Part shown: piece by piece, positions 16,230 to 25,678 of the stretch
Numbering within the stretch: position 1 is the first letter of the stretch
How the letters are laid out: the number at the start of each line of letters is the position of its first letter
Origin: a virus
Virus record (IMG/VR): IMGVR_UViG_3300012920_000070
Location: 1 to 46,411 of that record
Reading direction: 5' to 3' (one strand)
Length of the DNA stretch: 46,411 nt
The notes under the pieces: model-generated
The model's input: the letters and a program-made list of their open reading frames with translations, nothing else
Told to the model about the DNA's origin: nothing
Databases searched by the model: none
Translations under genes and position numbers: made by a program

Positions 16230-16691
16230 ATGATAAGTTTACTTGGAAGTTTGGTAGGCTTCAGCACTTCTTTTCTCCCATCTATTCTCGGATTTTTTGA
16301 AAAAAAAGCCAAATTTAAGCAAGAGTTGCTTATGCTTGAGGCTAAGGCAAAATATGCCGAACAAATGTCTAAGTATAAAATACAAGAGCTAGACGCAGAA
16401 GCTGACATAGCCGAAGCAAAAGCTATCTATGCTCATGCTGAACAACTTTCTAAAAATAATTCATCTAAATTTATAGGTGCTTTACAGGCATCAGTACGCC
16501 CAGTTATTACTTATTTATTGTTCTCTGTGTTTGCTTTTGTTAAGGTTACACAAGTTTATATATCAGTACAACAAGGTGAAGACCCATTAGAGGGTGTAGT
16601 AGCTGCATGGGATATTGAAACGCAAAGTATGTTTTCTGCAATAATTGCATTCTGGTTTGGGAATCGTATGATGAATCAATCGAAAAAATAA
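16230..16691 (+). CDS. Holin of the three-TM / GTA-holin type
   Basis: The 153-residue product has a hydrophobic N-terminus (ISLLGSLVGFSTSFLPSILGFF), a long charged helix (KKAKFKQELLMLEAKAKYAEQMSKY, about 25-70) and two C-terminal membrane segments: SVRPVITYLLFSVFAFVKVTQVYI and SMFSAIIAFWFGNRMMNQSK. The RPVITY...FWFGNR pattern is a mark of the holin family described for gene transfer agents and related phages. It would make inner-membrane holes for lysis timing. It is the last of the three-gene membrane cassette. Confidence 0.75.
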   Translation: MISLLGSLVGFSTSFLPSILGFFEKKAKFKQELLMLEAKAKYAEQMSKYKIQELDAEADIAEAKAIYAHAEQLSKNNSSKFIGALQASVRPVITYLLFSVFAFVKVTQVYISVQQGEDPLEGVVAAWDIETQSMFSAIIAFWFGNRMMNQSKK

Positions 16692-16692
16692 A

Positions 16693-18885
16693 ATGGCTTA
16701 TACAGATATTACACCACCACCCGGATTAAATAAAATAGGTTCTCGCTATACAGCAAGAAATCAATGGTTTAATGCTAATCTTGTAAGGTTTTTTAATGGT
16801 ATTCCTGAAAAATTAGGAGGTTGGACTTCTTGGGTTAGTCTTGATCAAACAGCTTCTCCTAATAATAATATTAGATCAATATACCTTTATAAATCTAGTG
16901 ATAACACAAGATATACAGGTGTAGGAACTACTTCTAATTACACTATTATAGAAGGAACTCTTCCTACAGATATAACACCTGTTAATCCCCTTGTTCTAGG
17001 AAATAATCCTGTTGCTTGTGTTTCAGGAAATGCTTTTGTAACTTTTACTTGCACAGACCCACATGGATTAAAATCAGGAGACCTTGTAAGAATATCAGGA
17101 TTAACAGGAACAATAGGTGGTATAGATTTAACTACATATAATGCTACGGCTACTAATTCATATGACACAAGAGTTGTTTTAGCAACACCAACTACAACAA
17201 CATTTACCTTATCAAGCTCTACAGCTAATGCTAATGCAAGTGGAGGTGGTAATAATGTAAGCGTTGATGCATATTTATCTGTTGGTTCAAATGGTTATAT
17301 TGCAGGTACAGGATGGGGAGCAGGTGATTGGGGTGGTTTAATTGATAATACAGCTTGGGGAAGTACAGCTGCTATAGATTATAAAAATCAATTAAGATTA
17401 TGGTCTGAAGATAATTTTAGTGATGATCTTCTTATAAATCCCAGAGGTGGCCCTATATATTATTGGAAAAAATCAAATGGTACAGGTCAAAGAGCTAAAC
17501 TAATTTCTACACAATCTCAAACTTTATTTCCAATTAGTCAGTCAGAAATAGGATCAACATCTTTAAATGGTGCGTTAAGTAGAACAGCTACAACAATTAA
17601 TGTTGTATCTACAGATGGATTCTATAAACAAAATGGATACCTAATAGTAGGAGATGAAGTTGTTTCTTATGTTAATTCAACAGCTACATCTTTTACAGGT
17701 TGTGTAAGAGCTAAAAACAACACTATTGCAAAAGCACATTCTACAGGTGCTTCTGTTCAACAATATCAGTCAAATGCTCCTTTCTTTTCTTTACAAGTTT
17801 TAACAAGTGATCAAGATGGACATTGCATATCTTTTGGTTGTAATCCTTATTATCAAGATGAAATTAATCCTATGCATATAAGATGGTCAGATTCAGAAAA
17901 TGCAATGGACTGGACACCTCGTGCTACAAATTCAGCAGGTGGTGTGGATTTAAGTAGTGGTTCAGAAATCGTTGGTGCTTTATCAGGAAGGTCAGAAATA
18001 CTTATATGGACAGATAAAGCAATGTATTCTATGCGATTTATTGGAGGAGATTTAGTTTTTCAATTTGATGAAATACAAGATGGAATAACAATGATTTCTC
18101 CTAGAGCAGCATCTAATGCTGGAGCTAGTACATATTTTATGGGAGAAAGAGGATTTTATAAATATTCAGGTGCTGTAGAGCCATTACCTTGTCCAATATT
18201 AAACTATATATTTGATGATTTAGATGTTAGTGAACAACAAAAAGTATTTTCTGTTGCTAATCCTAGATATAATGAAGTCTGGTGGTTTTATCCAAGTAAT
18301 GAAATGAATGACACTTATTCTGGTGATCAAACAGCTAATTCTGATTTAATCCAGGCAGCTCAATCATCAGACCCAACTAGATGTGTTATTTATAATTATG
18401 TAGAAAATACATGGACAGTAAGCGATATGTGGCGTTCAGCAGGAGCAACTGCTTATGAAGAAGATTATATGTTATTAGGTCAACAATTTAACACAACAAA
18501 TAGTTTTGTAGTTAGACAAGATGATGGTGATAGAGCTAATAGTTTATCTGCTGATGCTACTGGAAATAATTTTAGTTCATTTATCGAAAGTGGTTCTATT
18601 CCTATAGCAGACGGAGATCAATTTATAGCTATAAAATCATTAATACACGATATGGAAATAGGAGGGCAAACTCAATCAGATGTTACAGCAAAACTGTCTG
18701 TAAGTAATTTTCCATCCGAATCACCAACATCATCTTCTACAAATACTGTAACAAATACAACAACAAAAACAGATGTTCGTGCAAGAGGCAGGTCAGCAGT
18801 TCTTCGTTATGAACATAAAAATCAAGATTCATTTTTTAAGTTATATGGTATTAGAGCAGATATTCATCCAGATGGGAGAAGGTAA
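16693..18885 (+). CDS. Large tail protein, probable nozzle/tubular-B-type
   Basis: A 730-residue protein starting with TPPPGLNKIGSRYTARNQWF and NANLVRFFNGIPEKLGGWTS, a start typical of large tail-hub or nozzle proteins in short-tailed phages (P22 gp10 / T7 gp12 role). It contains a HGLKSGDLVRISG segment (about 117-130), common in structural domains, then RGGPIYYWKKSNG, HIRWSDSENAMDWTPRA, RSEILIWTDKAMYSMRF and a polar C-terminus TTTKTDVRARGRSAVLRYEHK. Mostly beta, few Cys. The last base of its stop is the first base of the next start. The exact family is not certain. Confidence 0.65.
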   Translation: MAYTDITPPPGLNKIGSRYTARNQWFNANLVRFFNGIPEKLGGWTSWVSLDQTASPNNNIRSIYLYKSSDNTRYTGVGTTSNYTIIEGTLPTDITPVNPLVLGNNPVACVSGNAFVTFTCTDPHGLKSGDLVRISGLTGTIGGIDLTTYNATATNSYDTRVVLATPTTTTFTLSSSTANANASGGGNNVSVDAYLSVGSNGYIAGTGWGAGDWGGLIDNTAWGSTAAIDYKNQLRLWSEDNFSDDLLINPRGGPIYYWKKSNGTGQRAKLISTQSQTLFPISQSEIGSTSLNGALSRTATTINVVSTDGFYKQNGYLIVGDEVVSYVNSTATSFTGCVRAKNNTIAKAHSTGASVQQYQSNAPFFSLQVLTSDQDGHCISFGCNPYYQDEINPMHIRWSDSENAMDWTPRATNSAGGVDLSSGSEIVGALSGRSEILIWTDKAMYSMRFIGGDLVFQFDEIQDGITMISPRAASNAGASTYFMGERGFYKYSGAVEPLPCPILNYIFDDLDVSEQQKVFSVANPRYNEVWWFYPSNEMNDTYSGDQTANSDLIQAAQSSDPTRCVIYNYVENTWTVSDMWRSAGATAYEEDYMLLGQQFNTTNSFVVRQDDGDRANSLSADATGNNFSSFIESGSIPIADGDQFIAIKSLIHDMEIGGQTQSDVTAKLSVSNFPSESPTSSSTNTVTNTTTKTDVRARGRSAVLRYEHKNQDSFFKLYGIRADIHPDGRR

Positions 18886-19085
18886 TGGCAAGACAACCAC
18901 TAAGACCAGCACAACAAGAATATAATTATGTAGATGAAGATTTATTTAGACAACAGGTTATTAATTTTATGAATGAAATAACTAACAAAGTAGATTTAAT
19001 AGAAGAAACAAAAACAACAAATAGCTCTAAAAGTGTTAGAAGACTTCAATTAATGTTGCTTGGAGCACCAAATTGGACAAACTAA
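18885..19085 (+). CDS. Small helical protein beside tail genes
   Basis: A 66-residue charged protein (RQPLRPAQQEYNYVDEDLFR, QQVINFMNEITNKVDLIEE) with a predicted coiled coil in the middle and ending LMLLGAPNWTN. It overlaps the tail gene by 1 base and ends next to the following start (TAA then ATG), so it is part of the same transcript. Perhaps a tail accessory or a linker for the next protein; no known function. Confidence 0.55.
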   Translation: MARQPLRPAQQEYNYVDEDLFRQQVINFMNEITNKVDLIEETKTTNSSKSVRRLQLMLLGAPNWTN

Positions 19086-19448
19086 ATGGCAGATAATTAT
19101 AAAGTATTAGCTCAATTAAATCCCAGTGCTGCAACTCAAACAGTTCTTTATACTGTTCCTTTTAGGGAAGGAACAGGAGTGAATGCTTCTTTCCCAGCTC
19201 AAACGACTGTTAGTTCTTTGGTTGTATGTAATAGACATGCATCAAGTGCTGATACATTTAGAGTCAGGGTAAAAGTTCGTAATGAAAGTGATGACAACAA
19301 ACAATTCTTATATTATGATAAAACTGTTAATGCTAAAGACACTCTTGCGGCAGTAATTGGTATTACATTAAACGAATCAGATGTCATAGAGGTATATTCT
19401 ACGAATGGCACTTTAAGTTTTAACTTATTTGGAGTAGAAACAACATAA
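19086..19448 (+). CDS. Small virion protein, beta sandwich-like
   Basis: A 120-residue beta-rich protein: YKVLAQLNPSAATQTVLYTV, PFREGTGVNASFPAQTTVSS, LVVCNRHASSADTFRVRVKV, LAAVIGITLNESDVIEVYST. The pattern of a small immunoglobulin-like or jelly-roll domain is also found in marine cyanophage virion proteins with the same LVVCNR...ADTFRV wording. It couples to the next gene by a 1-base overlap (TAATG). Probable tail or capsid surface protein. Confidence 0.6.
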   Translation: MADNYKVLAQLNPSAATQTVLYTVPFREGTGVNASFPAQTTVSSLVVCNRHASSADTFRVRVKVRNESDDNKQFLYYDKTVNAKDTLAAVIGITLNESDVIEVYSTNGTLSFNLFGVETT

Positions 19449-22400
19449 TGAATTATAATAGACCTTATAAGAATATGGCAGACCAAGTTGCAGGAAGAGG
19501 AAGGTATGGCGACACAACTTTAATGCATGTTAATCCTGCTGAAGTTCAAGCTCTTTCTAATGTAGCACCATTAACTGTAAATCCAGATACAGGTTATCCA
19601 GAAGCATTTTTACCTTTTTTAGCACCTATACTAGGTAGTTTAGGTGGTACAGCTTTAGCAACAAGTGGAGCTTTCGGAGCTTTATCTCCTTTAGCAACTT
19701 CAGGTATCGCTGCTCTAGGTTCTGGACTTGCAACAACAGCTGCAACAGGAAGTCTTGAAGAAGGCATGCTTGCTGGTCTTACTGGTTTTGCTGGTGGACA
19801 AATACTTCAAGAAGCAGCTAATGCTGGAAATTTAGCTAAAGCAGGTGCTGCAAGTGGGGTTAATCCTGATCAACTTGCTAATATAGGTACTGAGTTTGTT
19901 CCAGCAGTAACTGATCCTGTTGGTGCTATGGGTCCTGTTCAATTATCTGACGCATCAATGAAACTTACAGGTACAGGTGTTGCAAGTTTAAATCCAGTGC
20001 AAGCTGCAACTTTAACAGACGCTGTAAATAAACCAGGAATTGCAGGTGCGTTTACTAATGCAGGAATAAAAGGAGCTGGAAGTGCTTTAATGAATCCAGC
20101 AAACTTAGCTCCTGTAGCGATTGGTATGGGTGGAATTGCTGTAGAAGAAGATTATAAAGACTATGTAGAAAGCCTAGAAAATGCAGAACAAGCAAGAAAA
20201 GATAAAAGAGAAGCTGATAGAGCATCTTATGTAGAACAAATACCAGGCAGAGTAAATTTACAATATGCTAGTGGAAACAATAATCCTACTAGTTTGGGTG
20301 GTTCTGGTTTAGGTGGTCCTTATGCTAACAGATACGCTGCATCTGGTGGTTCTGTTCAAAGATTTGCAAATGGCGGCCCAACTCTTAATTATTTAGCAGG
20401 AGTTGGTTATACATACGATCCAAATACTGGAATTTGGACTGGACCAAACGGAGTAACTATTCCAGACCCAGGATTTATTCCAGGTAATCCACCAAGTGAA
20501 GATGGAACTCCAGAAGAACAAGGTTATCAATACGAAGGAACTCCGGGTCAATTTAGACCTCCTTCAGATATAGGAGCTACACCACCTCGTGGTTATAACG
20601 CTTTACCAGAAGGATTTATGCCAGGATTTGATCCTGAATTTCAATATTTAACAAACCTTACTCCAAGTGCTACAGATATAAGAGGAAATCCAGCTTATAG
20701 TGGTGTATCAGGTGGTGTTTACAATACACCTTTTGGTGACATACCAGCAAATATACCAAACCCAAATGCTACTGCAGCTGATCCAAATGCAAGAGATTTA
20801 TCAGTAGACCCTTATGCTTACGGTTCAGATTGGAATGAATTTTTAATGGGTAATGAATCTATAGGAAGAGAGTCTTATTTAGATGAATATAGGGCTTCTA
20901 ATCCTTATTATCAATATGCTGATATGTCTTTTGACAATATATTTGGTGGAGGTGGTTATGGAACTCCTGATTTCAGGGGTTATCCTATGAATCAACCTTA
21001 TCCAGGACCTTATATGCCAAGACCTGACGGTGATTTTTATCCTACTCAAACCAATCCTTATGAAGAACAAATAGCTTCACTTAATGCAAGAATAGAAGAG
21101 CTTATGGCTAGGATAGAGGGAACTTCTGACTCAGAACAAAAAACAGAAGAAAAGAAAGAAGAAAAGAAAGACACATCTCCAAACTGGACTATTATTGAAC
21201 AGTATAGAAATAACGACAATGCTCTTGTATCAGTATTAAAAGATATGAACCCTAACTCACCTACTTATAATGAAACTAAAACAGATGTAGATCAAACTGG
21301 TGTAGATAAAAATGCTAATTACAAACAGCAAAGCACTAAACAATTACCTGACGGAAGAACAGAAGTTACGCTTATTGATTCAAATCCATATTCGCCTACT
21401 TATGGTGATACTACGGTACAATATACAGGCACAATAACACATAAACAAGATGCAGATGGTAATTGGGTGTTAATAGGTTCAGACAGCGATTCAGGTGGTG
21501 ATTCAAATAGTGATCCAGATGGTGGCTCAGATAGTGATCCAGATGGTGGTTCAGATAGTAATCCAGATGGAGGAGCTGGAGACGATACAACCCCAGGAGG
21601 AGGTGGAGATGATACTATTACTTCTGGTACTGGTAATGACATTATAACTGATGGTGCTGGTAATGACATTATAAATGATGGAGCAGGAAACGATATTATC
21701 AATGACGGAGCTGGAAATGATATTATTAACGGTGGTGCTGGAAACGATACTATTACTACTCTTGAAGATTTAGGTTTAACACCAGGAACAACTATTGGAG
21801 CAGGAACTCCATTTTCATTTACTATTCCAGAAGACTTTACTCTTCCAGCAAATACTACTCTTCCAGCAAATACTGGTGCAACAAACAATACTGTAACAAG
21901 CAATACAAACAACAACACAACTTCTGTAAATACTGGTCAATACATTCCTCCTATAAACACTGGTTTTGATTATAGTGGTGTGTATAATCCTTACAACATG
22001 AACTATTTAGCAGGTTTTAATATGCCAGGAGGAGGTTTTGCAGAGGGTGGCCCTGTTCCTCAATATCAGGATGGAGGACCATCATTAGCTGTATTAGAAG
22101 ATTATGCTCAAGATTTACCTATGCAACCACCAGTACAACAACCAATGTCTAATCCTAAAGTAGAACAATTAGTATCTTCTTTTGAGGATGTTGCAGAACA
22201 AAGAGGGCAACCTTTATCAGAAGGCGATAGAGATTTATTAAGAAAAACTTCTCTTGTTATTCTTGGTGAAATACAAGATGACGGAAGTATAGTTTCTGAA
22301 TTTGTTTCTTTATTTGGTCCTGAACAATTAGACAATTTAAAAAAATATTTAAGTCCTCCTGAAGCACAAACAAAAGGAATTATAGAAGGAGAAGGAGGAG

Positions 22401-22621
22401 GAATGGATGATAAAGTAAAAGGAACTTTAGGAGATGAACAAGTTGCTTTAAGTCCAGGAGAATATATCGTTACTGCTGATGTTGTAAGTGATTTAGGTGA
22501 TGGTAATAACGCTAAAGGTGCTGAAATAATGGATCAGTTTATGGAAAGAGTTCGTGTAGCTAAACATGGAACTCCAAAACAACCAGACCCTGTAAATTTA
22601 GATGAGGTAATGCCAGTATGA
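19448..22621 (+). CDS. Large internal virion / ejection protein with RTX-type repeats
   Basis: The 1057-residue protein has a hydrophobic Gly/Ala-rich N-terminal part (about 55-165: FLAPILGSLGGTALATSGAF), a charged helix near 235-255, GG-motif segments (near 300 and 865), Tyr/Pro-rich regions, a D/S/G-rich run (about 680-712), five RTX-type nonapeptides (727-771, GAGNDIIND type), and a C-terminal domain with GGGMDDKVKGTLGDEQ, LSPGEYIVTADVVSDLGDG and KGAEIMDQFMERVRVAKHG. This last domain recurs in ejected or internal virion proteins of marine podovirus-like phages. The hydrophobic Gly/Ala section could insert in the cell membrane during DNA entry. Overlaps the next gene by 4 bases. Confidence 0.65.
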   Translation: MNYNRPYKNMADQVAGRGRYGDTTLMHVNPAEVQALSNVAPLTVNPDTGYPEAFLPFLAPILGSLGGTALATSGAFGALSPLATSGIAALGSGLATTAATGSLEEGMLAGLTGFAGGQILQEAANAGNLAKAGAASGVNPDQLANIGTEFVPAVTDPVGAMGPVQLSDASMKLTGTGVASLNPVQAATLTDAVNKPGIAGAFTNAGIKGAGSALMNPANLAPVAIGMGGIAVEEDYKDYVESLENAEQARKDKREADRASYVEQIPGRVNLQYASGNNNPTSLGGSGLGGPYANRYAASGGSVQRFANGGPTLNYLAGVGYTYDPNTGIWTGPNGVTIPDPGFIPGNPPSEDGTPEEQGYQYEGTPGQFRPPSDIGATPPRGYNALPEGFMPGFDPEFQYLTNLTPSATDIRGNPAYSGVSGGVYNTPFGDIPANIPNPNATAADPNARDLSVDPYAYGSDWNEFLMGNESIGRESYLDEYRASNPYYQYADMSFDNIFGGGGYGTPDFRGYPMNQPYPGPYMPRPDGDFYPTQTNPYEEQIASLNARIEELMARIEGTSDSEQKTEEKKEEKKDTSPNWTIIEQYRNNDNALVSVLKDMNPNSPTYNETKTDVDQTGVDKNANYKQQSTKQLPDGRTEVTLIDSNPYSPTYGDTTVQYTGTITHKQDADGNWVLIGSDSDSGGDSNSDPDGGSDSDPDGGSDSNPDGGAGDDTTPGGGGDDTITSGTGNDIITDGAGNDIINDGAGNDIINDGAGNDIINGGAGNDTITTLEDLGLTPGTTIGAGTPFSFTIPEDFTLPANTTLPANTGATNNTVTSNTNNNTTSVNTGQYIPPINTGFDYSGVYNPYNMNYLAGFNMPGGGFAEGGPVPQYQDGGPSLAVLEDYAQDLPMQPPVQQPMSNPKVEQLVSSFEDVAEQRGQPLSEGDRDLLRKTSLVILGEIQDDGSIVSEFVSLFGPEQLDNLKKYLSPPEAQTKGIIEGEGGGMDDKVKGTLGDEQVALSPGEYIVTADVVSDLGDGNNAKGAEIMDQFMERVRVAKHGTPKQPDPVNLDEVMPV
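21626..21760 (+). repeat. Five tandem 27-bp RTX-like coding repeats
   Basis: Five consecutive nonapeptides in the frame of the gene at 19448, all of the form G-(A/T)-G-N-D-(I/T)-I-x-x. The consensus GGxGxDxUx is that of calcium-binding beta-rolls (RTX). The five DNA copies differ at many silent sites while the protein pattern is kept, which suggests selection on the protein and an old expansion. Five units is about the smallest number that makes a beta-roll. Confidence 0.75.
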
Positions 22622-23055
22622 AAAATATAAAAAAAACATTAGTAAAACCAAAAGACTTAGGATTTATATGGCCTTTTGTTGAAAAACTACTAAATAAAAG
22701 TATAAAAAGAAGTTATGGGAGAACTAGTACAAATGATTTACTACAAGAATGTCTTTATGGAGAAAGTCATTTGTGGATTTTTTTCGAAGAAGACAAGTAT
22801 CCTGAAATATTAGGATGTGGTATAACTCAAATAAATGATTATCCGTCAGGATTAAGAATGCTTAATATTGATCATTTAGCTGGTAATCATCAAGATAAAT
22901 GGACACAAGAAGGATTAAAATTTGTAGAAGAATTTGCTAAAGATTCTAATTGTGATGGAATAGAAGCATTAGGTAGACCAGGTTTTTGGAATTGGTTAAA
23001 AGATGATAACTGGGATCAAATAGCAGTAGCCTATCAGAAGAGGTTTTTAAATTAA
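22618..23055 (+). CDS. GNAT-like internal virion protein (T7 gp13-like)
   Basis: A 145-residue protein with features of the acetyltransferase-like fold: DLGFIWPFVEKLLNKSIKRS, HLWIFFEEDKYPEILGCGIT, MLNIDHLAGNHQDKW, LKFVEEFAKDSNCDGIEALG, and RPGFWNWLKDDNWDQIAVAY. T7 internal protein A (gp13) has a similar place beside the core internal proteins and a similar pattern (CxxTxI..., IE..GR.GW). The canonical acetyl-CoA loop QxxGxG/A is not seen, so it is probably structural rather than enzymatic. It overlaps the previous gene by 4 bases and the next by 1 base. Confidence 0.65.
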   Translation: MKNIKKTLVKPKDLGFIWPFVEKLLNKSIKRSYGRTSTNDLLQECLYGESHLWIFFEEDKYPEILGCGITQINDYPSGLRMLNIDHLAGNHQDKWTQEGLKFVEEFAKDSNCDGIEALGRPGFWNWLKDDNWDQIAVAYQKRFLN

Positions 23056-23945
23056 TGTTTAGAAGAAGAGCAAGAAGATTTAAAGGTGGTGGCGGCCCAA
23101 GTCATACAACATCAACTGTAACTCAGTCTAATTTACCTGAATATGTACAAGACGAATTTGAGGCTTTACTTAGGCGTTCAGAGTTTGAAAGTCTTCAACC
23201 CTATCAACCTTATGGTCAAGCTAGATTAGCTGGTTATTCTCCAGCAGAACGATTTGCAATGCAAGGAATAACTAATATTGCAAGAGTAGGAGACCCAAGA
23301 CAAGTAAGGCAGGGTACTCGAATGATGGAAAATATTCCAGCTGCTATGAACAATTCAATATCTAGGACATATATGTCACCTTATTTTGCTCAAGCATTAG
23401 ACCCAGCTAAAAGAGAAATAAGAAGAGAATCTGCCATGATGGGCAGAGATATAAGAGATGAAGCTGCTAGAAGAGGTGGTTTAGGTGGTTACAGAGAAGC
23501 TATTATGCAAACTGAAAGAATGCGTAACAGAAACAGACAATTAGAAGATTTAGAATATAGAGGCAGACAAGACGCATTTATGGATGCTTCAAACAGATTT
23601 AATCAAGACAGAACATCAAGAATGGAACAAGCTCGTATGCTAAATGAAATGGGTCAAGCAAGACAAGCTGCTGCATTTGAAAGGTTAAATGCTCTTAGAG
23701 GTATAGGTGCAGATCAAAGAGGAATGCAACAAGCAAGTCTTGATATAGGTTATGAAGACTTCTTGAGACAACAAGGTTATCCTAGTCAGCAATTAGGTAT
23801 TTATGGTAATATGCTTCATGGTTCTTTCACACAACCAGATAAAAATGTAAGTCAGTTTCAACAAAGACCAGGGTTATTTTCTCAAGCACTTGGATTAGGT
23901 TTAGGTGGATTAGGAATGTTTAACGCAATGGGTGGAGGAAGATAA
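23055..23945 (+). CDS. Internal virion / ejection protein, Arg-rich helical
   Basis: A 296-residue protein with a basic start (FRRRARRFKGGGGPSHTTST), VTQSNLPEYVQDEFEALLRR and GYSPAERFAMQGITNIARVG, then a long Arg/Gln/Met-rich helical region (about 115-235: AKREIRRESAMMGRDIRDEA, RQLEDLEYRGRQDAFMDASN) and a hydrophobic Gly end (FSQALGLGLGGLGMFNAMGG). This wording is common in marine podovirus-like phages and resembles membrane-active ejection proteins with an amphipathic core. Overlaps both neighbours by 1 base, so it is tightly coupled. Confidence 0.65.
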   Translation: MFRRRARRFKGGGGPSHTTSTVTQSNLPEYVQDEFEALLRRSEFESLQPYQPYGQARLAGYSPAERFAMQGITNIARVGDPRQVRQGTRMMENIPAAMNNSISRTYMSPYFAQALDPAKREIRRESAMMGRDIRDEAARRGGLGGYREAIMQTERMRNRNRQLEDLEYRGRQDAFMDASNRFNQDRTSRMEQARMLNEMGQARQAAAFERLNALRGIGADQRGMQQASLDIGYEDFLRQQGYPSQQLGIYGNMLHGSFTQPDKNVSQFQQRPGLFSQALGLGLGGLGMFNAMGGGR

Positions 23946-25675
23946 TGCCTATAGGACAAAATATAGTAGAGCAGCAATACGAACTTGAAAATGTTCCAAT
24001 GGATAGATTAATGTCAATGGCAGAAAGACCTGATGGTATATTTCCTCAATATCTTGTTCTAACTGAACTTGAAAGAAGAAATAAAATGAAAAGTGCATAT
24101 GATATGCAAAAAGCATCTATGGAAGGTGATACAACTGTAGCTGAAGACTTAATTATGTCTTCTAGTGAAACTCCTGCTGGTATTAATGCACTTGGGACCT
24201 CCTCATCTCTCTCAAACCAGTCTGTTGATCCAGCAGGAGGAATTACTCAAATGATGGCAGGTGGAGGAGAAGTTGAAAAAGAACTTCCAAGTGCTTTTAG
24301 AAATATATTTACACCAGTTACTGATACAGGAAATAAAGCAGTTGATAATACTATAGGAATGTTAATGAATATTCCTGATCTTTTTGTAAATACTTTTGAT
24401 GGTGTAAAAGGAACTTCTTTAAAAGATAAGATAAATTTAGAAAGAGGTTATCCTGAATTAGTGCATGAAGATAGCTATCAGTTTGAACTTGAGAATTTTC
24501 TTGGTGGTAGATTTGATAAATATAAAGATAGATTAAAAAAAGACGGAGTTCCATCTAAACTGTATCAAGAAGGTGGTTCAGTTTATAGTAATCCTTACTT
24601 TGGTGATGCAGACCCTGAAGAAGTAAGAAAACTACAAGAAAAAATGCCTGGATTATCAACAGAAGACGCTGTTGCTATAATATTAGGAATAGATACTTCT
24701 GATATAACCAAAGGTTTTGCTGGAGGAGGTAGTGCTGATGAAAATTTACCTAATAAAGGTTTAGAAGCATTAAATAAAGTAGCTCCTGAAGTTGTAGATA
24801 GAATGGGTTTTTATGGTGGAGGTCTTGCTGATATTATTGGTGGTGCAAAAGTAAAATACGCAAAAGGTCCTGATGGTTTACCGGGAATGGATAAAACTAT
24901 ACAAAGACAAAACGCTCAAGAAGCTAGAGCTAGAGCTAATAAAATTATAGCTGATTTAGAAGCTCGGTATGGAGTTGGTAATATTCCTCGTTCAGAATAT
25001 GAAAAAGTTAAAGATATTTTACAAGAAGCTAATTTGTATGAACAAGTAATAGAAGAAAGAGATGTAGAGCAATATAAAAAAGATTTAAAAGCAAAAGAAG
25101 AAGCTGAAGCATTAGGAGTACAAACAGAAAAATTAATTGTGCCAGATTCTGAAAGAAAGCGTATAGAGCAAGAAAAAAAAGATAGAGAAGATCAAGCACA
25201 AGCTATTATGGAAATGAGTAGTCCTGATTTTCTTGCAGAAGAAATGAAAAGATATGCTGGAATACTTGGTTTACCAAGTGAAGAAGAAAGAAGAAGAGAC
25301 AAGACAACGGCTATGTTACTTGGTCTTGGTTCAAGTATATCTAACGCAACAAATTTAGGTGATATTGGTAAATCATTCCCAGGAATATTTAATGCAATGC
25401 AAGGAATAGATAAACAAGAAACCAAAGATAAGATGGGTATTTTAAATCTTCTTGCTACACAACAAAAAACAAATACTTTAAGCAGAAAAGACCAAATAAA
25501 AGCTCTTAATGATTATTTAACAAGTAGACAAAAAGCATTAGAAATGCCTGGTACTGATGCTAAAGCTAGAGAACAAATTGAAGCAGAAATAAAACAAATA
25601 GAAGCAGCTCTGTCTTCAATGTTAGGAACACAAAGAAACACAACACAAAGTTTAACAGAATATTTAAAGGGGTAG
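23945..25675 (+). CDS. Internal virion protein with repeated GG motifs
   Basis: The 576-residue protein starts with a helical segment LENVPMDRLMSMAERPDG, and carries repeated short glycine-rich motifs (MAGGGEVEK near 103, YQEGGSVYS near 209, FAGGGSADEN near 258, FYGGGLADIIGG near 290). The rest is highly charged coiled coil (about 325-420), then FLAEEMKRYAGILGLPSEEE and a C-terminal coil with KQIEAALSSML. A short stretch near 24190-24230 has unlike codon use. Together with the flanking genes it probably makes the inner core that enters the cell with DNA. Name from position. Confidence 0.6.
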   Translation: MPIGQNIVEQQYELENVPMDRLMSMAERPDGIFPQYLVLTELERRNKMKSAYDMQKASMEGDTTVAEDLIMSSSETPAGINALGTSSSLSNQSVDPAGGITQMMAGGGEVEKELPSAFRNIFTPVTDTGNKAVDNTIGMLMNIPDLFVNTFDGVKGTSLKDKINLERGYPELVHEDSYQFELENFLGGRFDKYKDRLKKDGVPSKLYQEGGSVYSNPYFGDADPEEVRKLQEKMPGLSTEDAVAIILGIDTSDITKGFAGGGSADENLPNKGLEALNKVAPEVVDRMGFYGGGLADIIGGAKVKYAKGPDGLPGMDKTIQRQNAQEARARANKIIADLEARYGVGNIPRSEYEKVKDILQEANLYEQVIEERDVEQYKKDLKAKEEAEALGVQTEKLIVPDSERKRIEQEKKDREDQAQAIMEMSSPDFLAEEMKRYAGILGLPSEEERRRDKTTAMLLGLGSSISNATNLGDIGKSFPGIFNAMQGIDKQETKDKMGILNLLATQQKTNTLSRKDQIKALNDYLTSRQKALEMPGTDAKAREQIEAEIKQIEAALSSMLGTQRNTTQSLTEYLKG

Positions 25676-25678
25676 CCT

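Noticed and set aside
21400-21918. Minus-strand 172-residue frame opposite the RTX repeats
   Set aside because: Mirror of a repetitive coding region; open only because of its composition, with no start signal.
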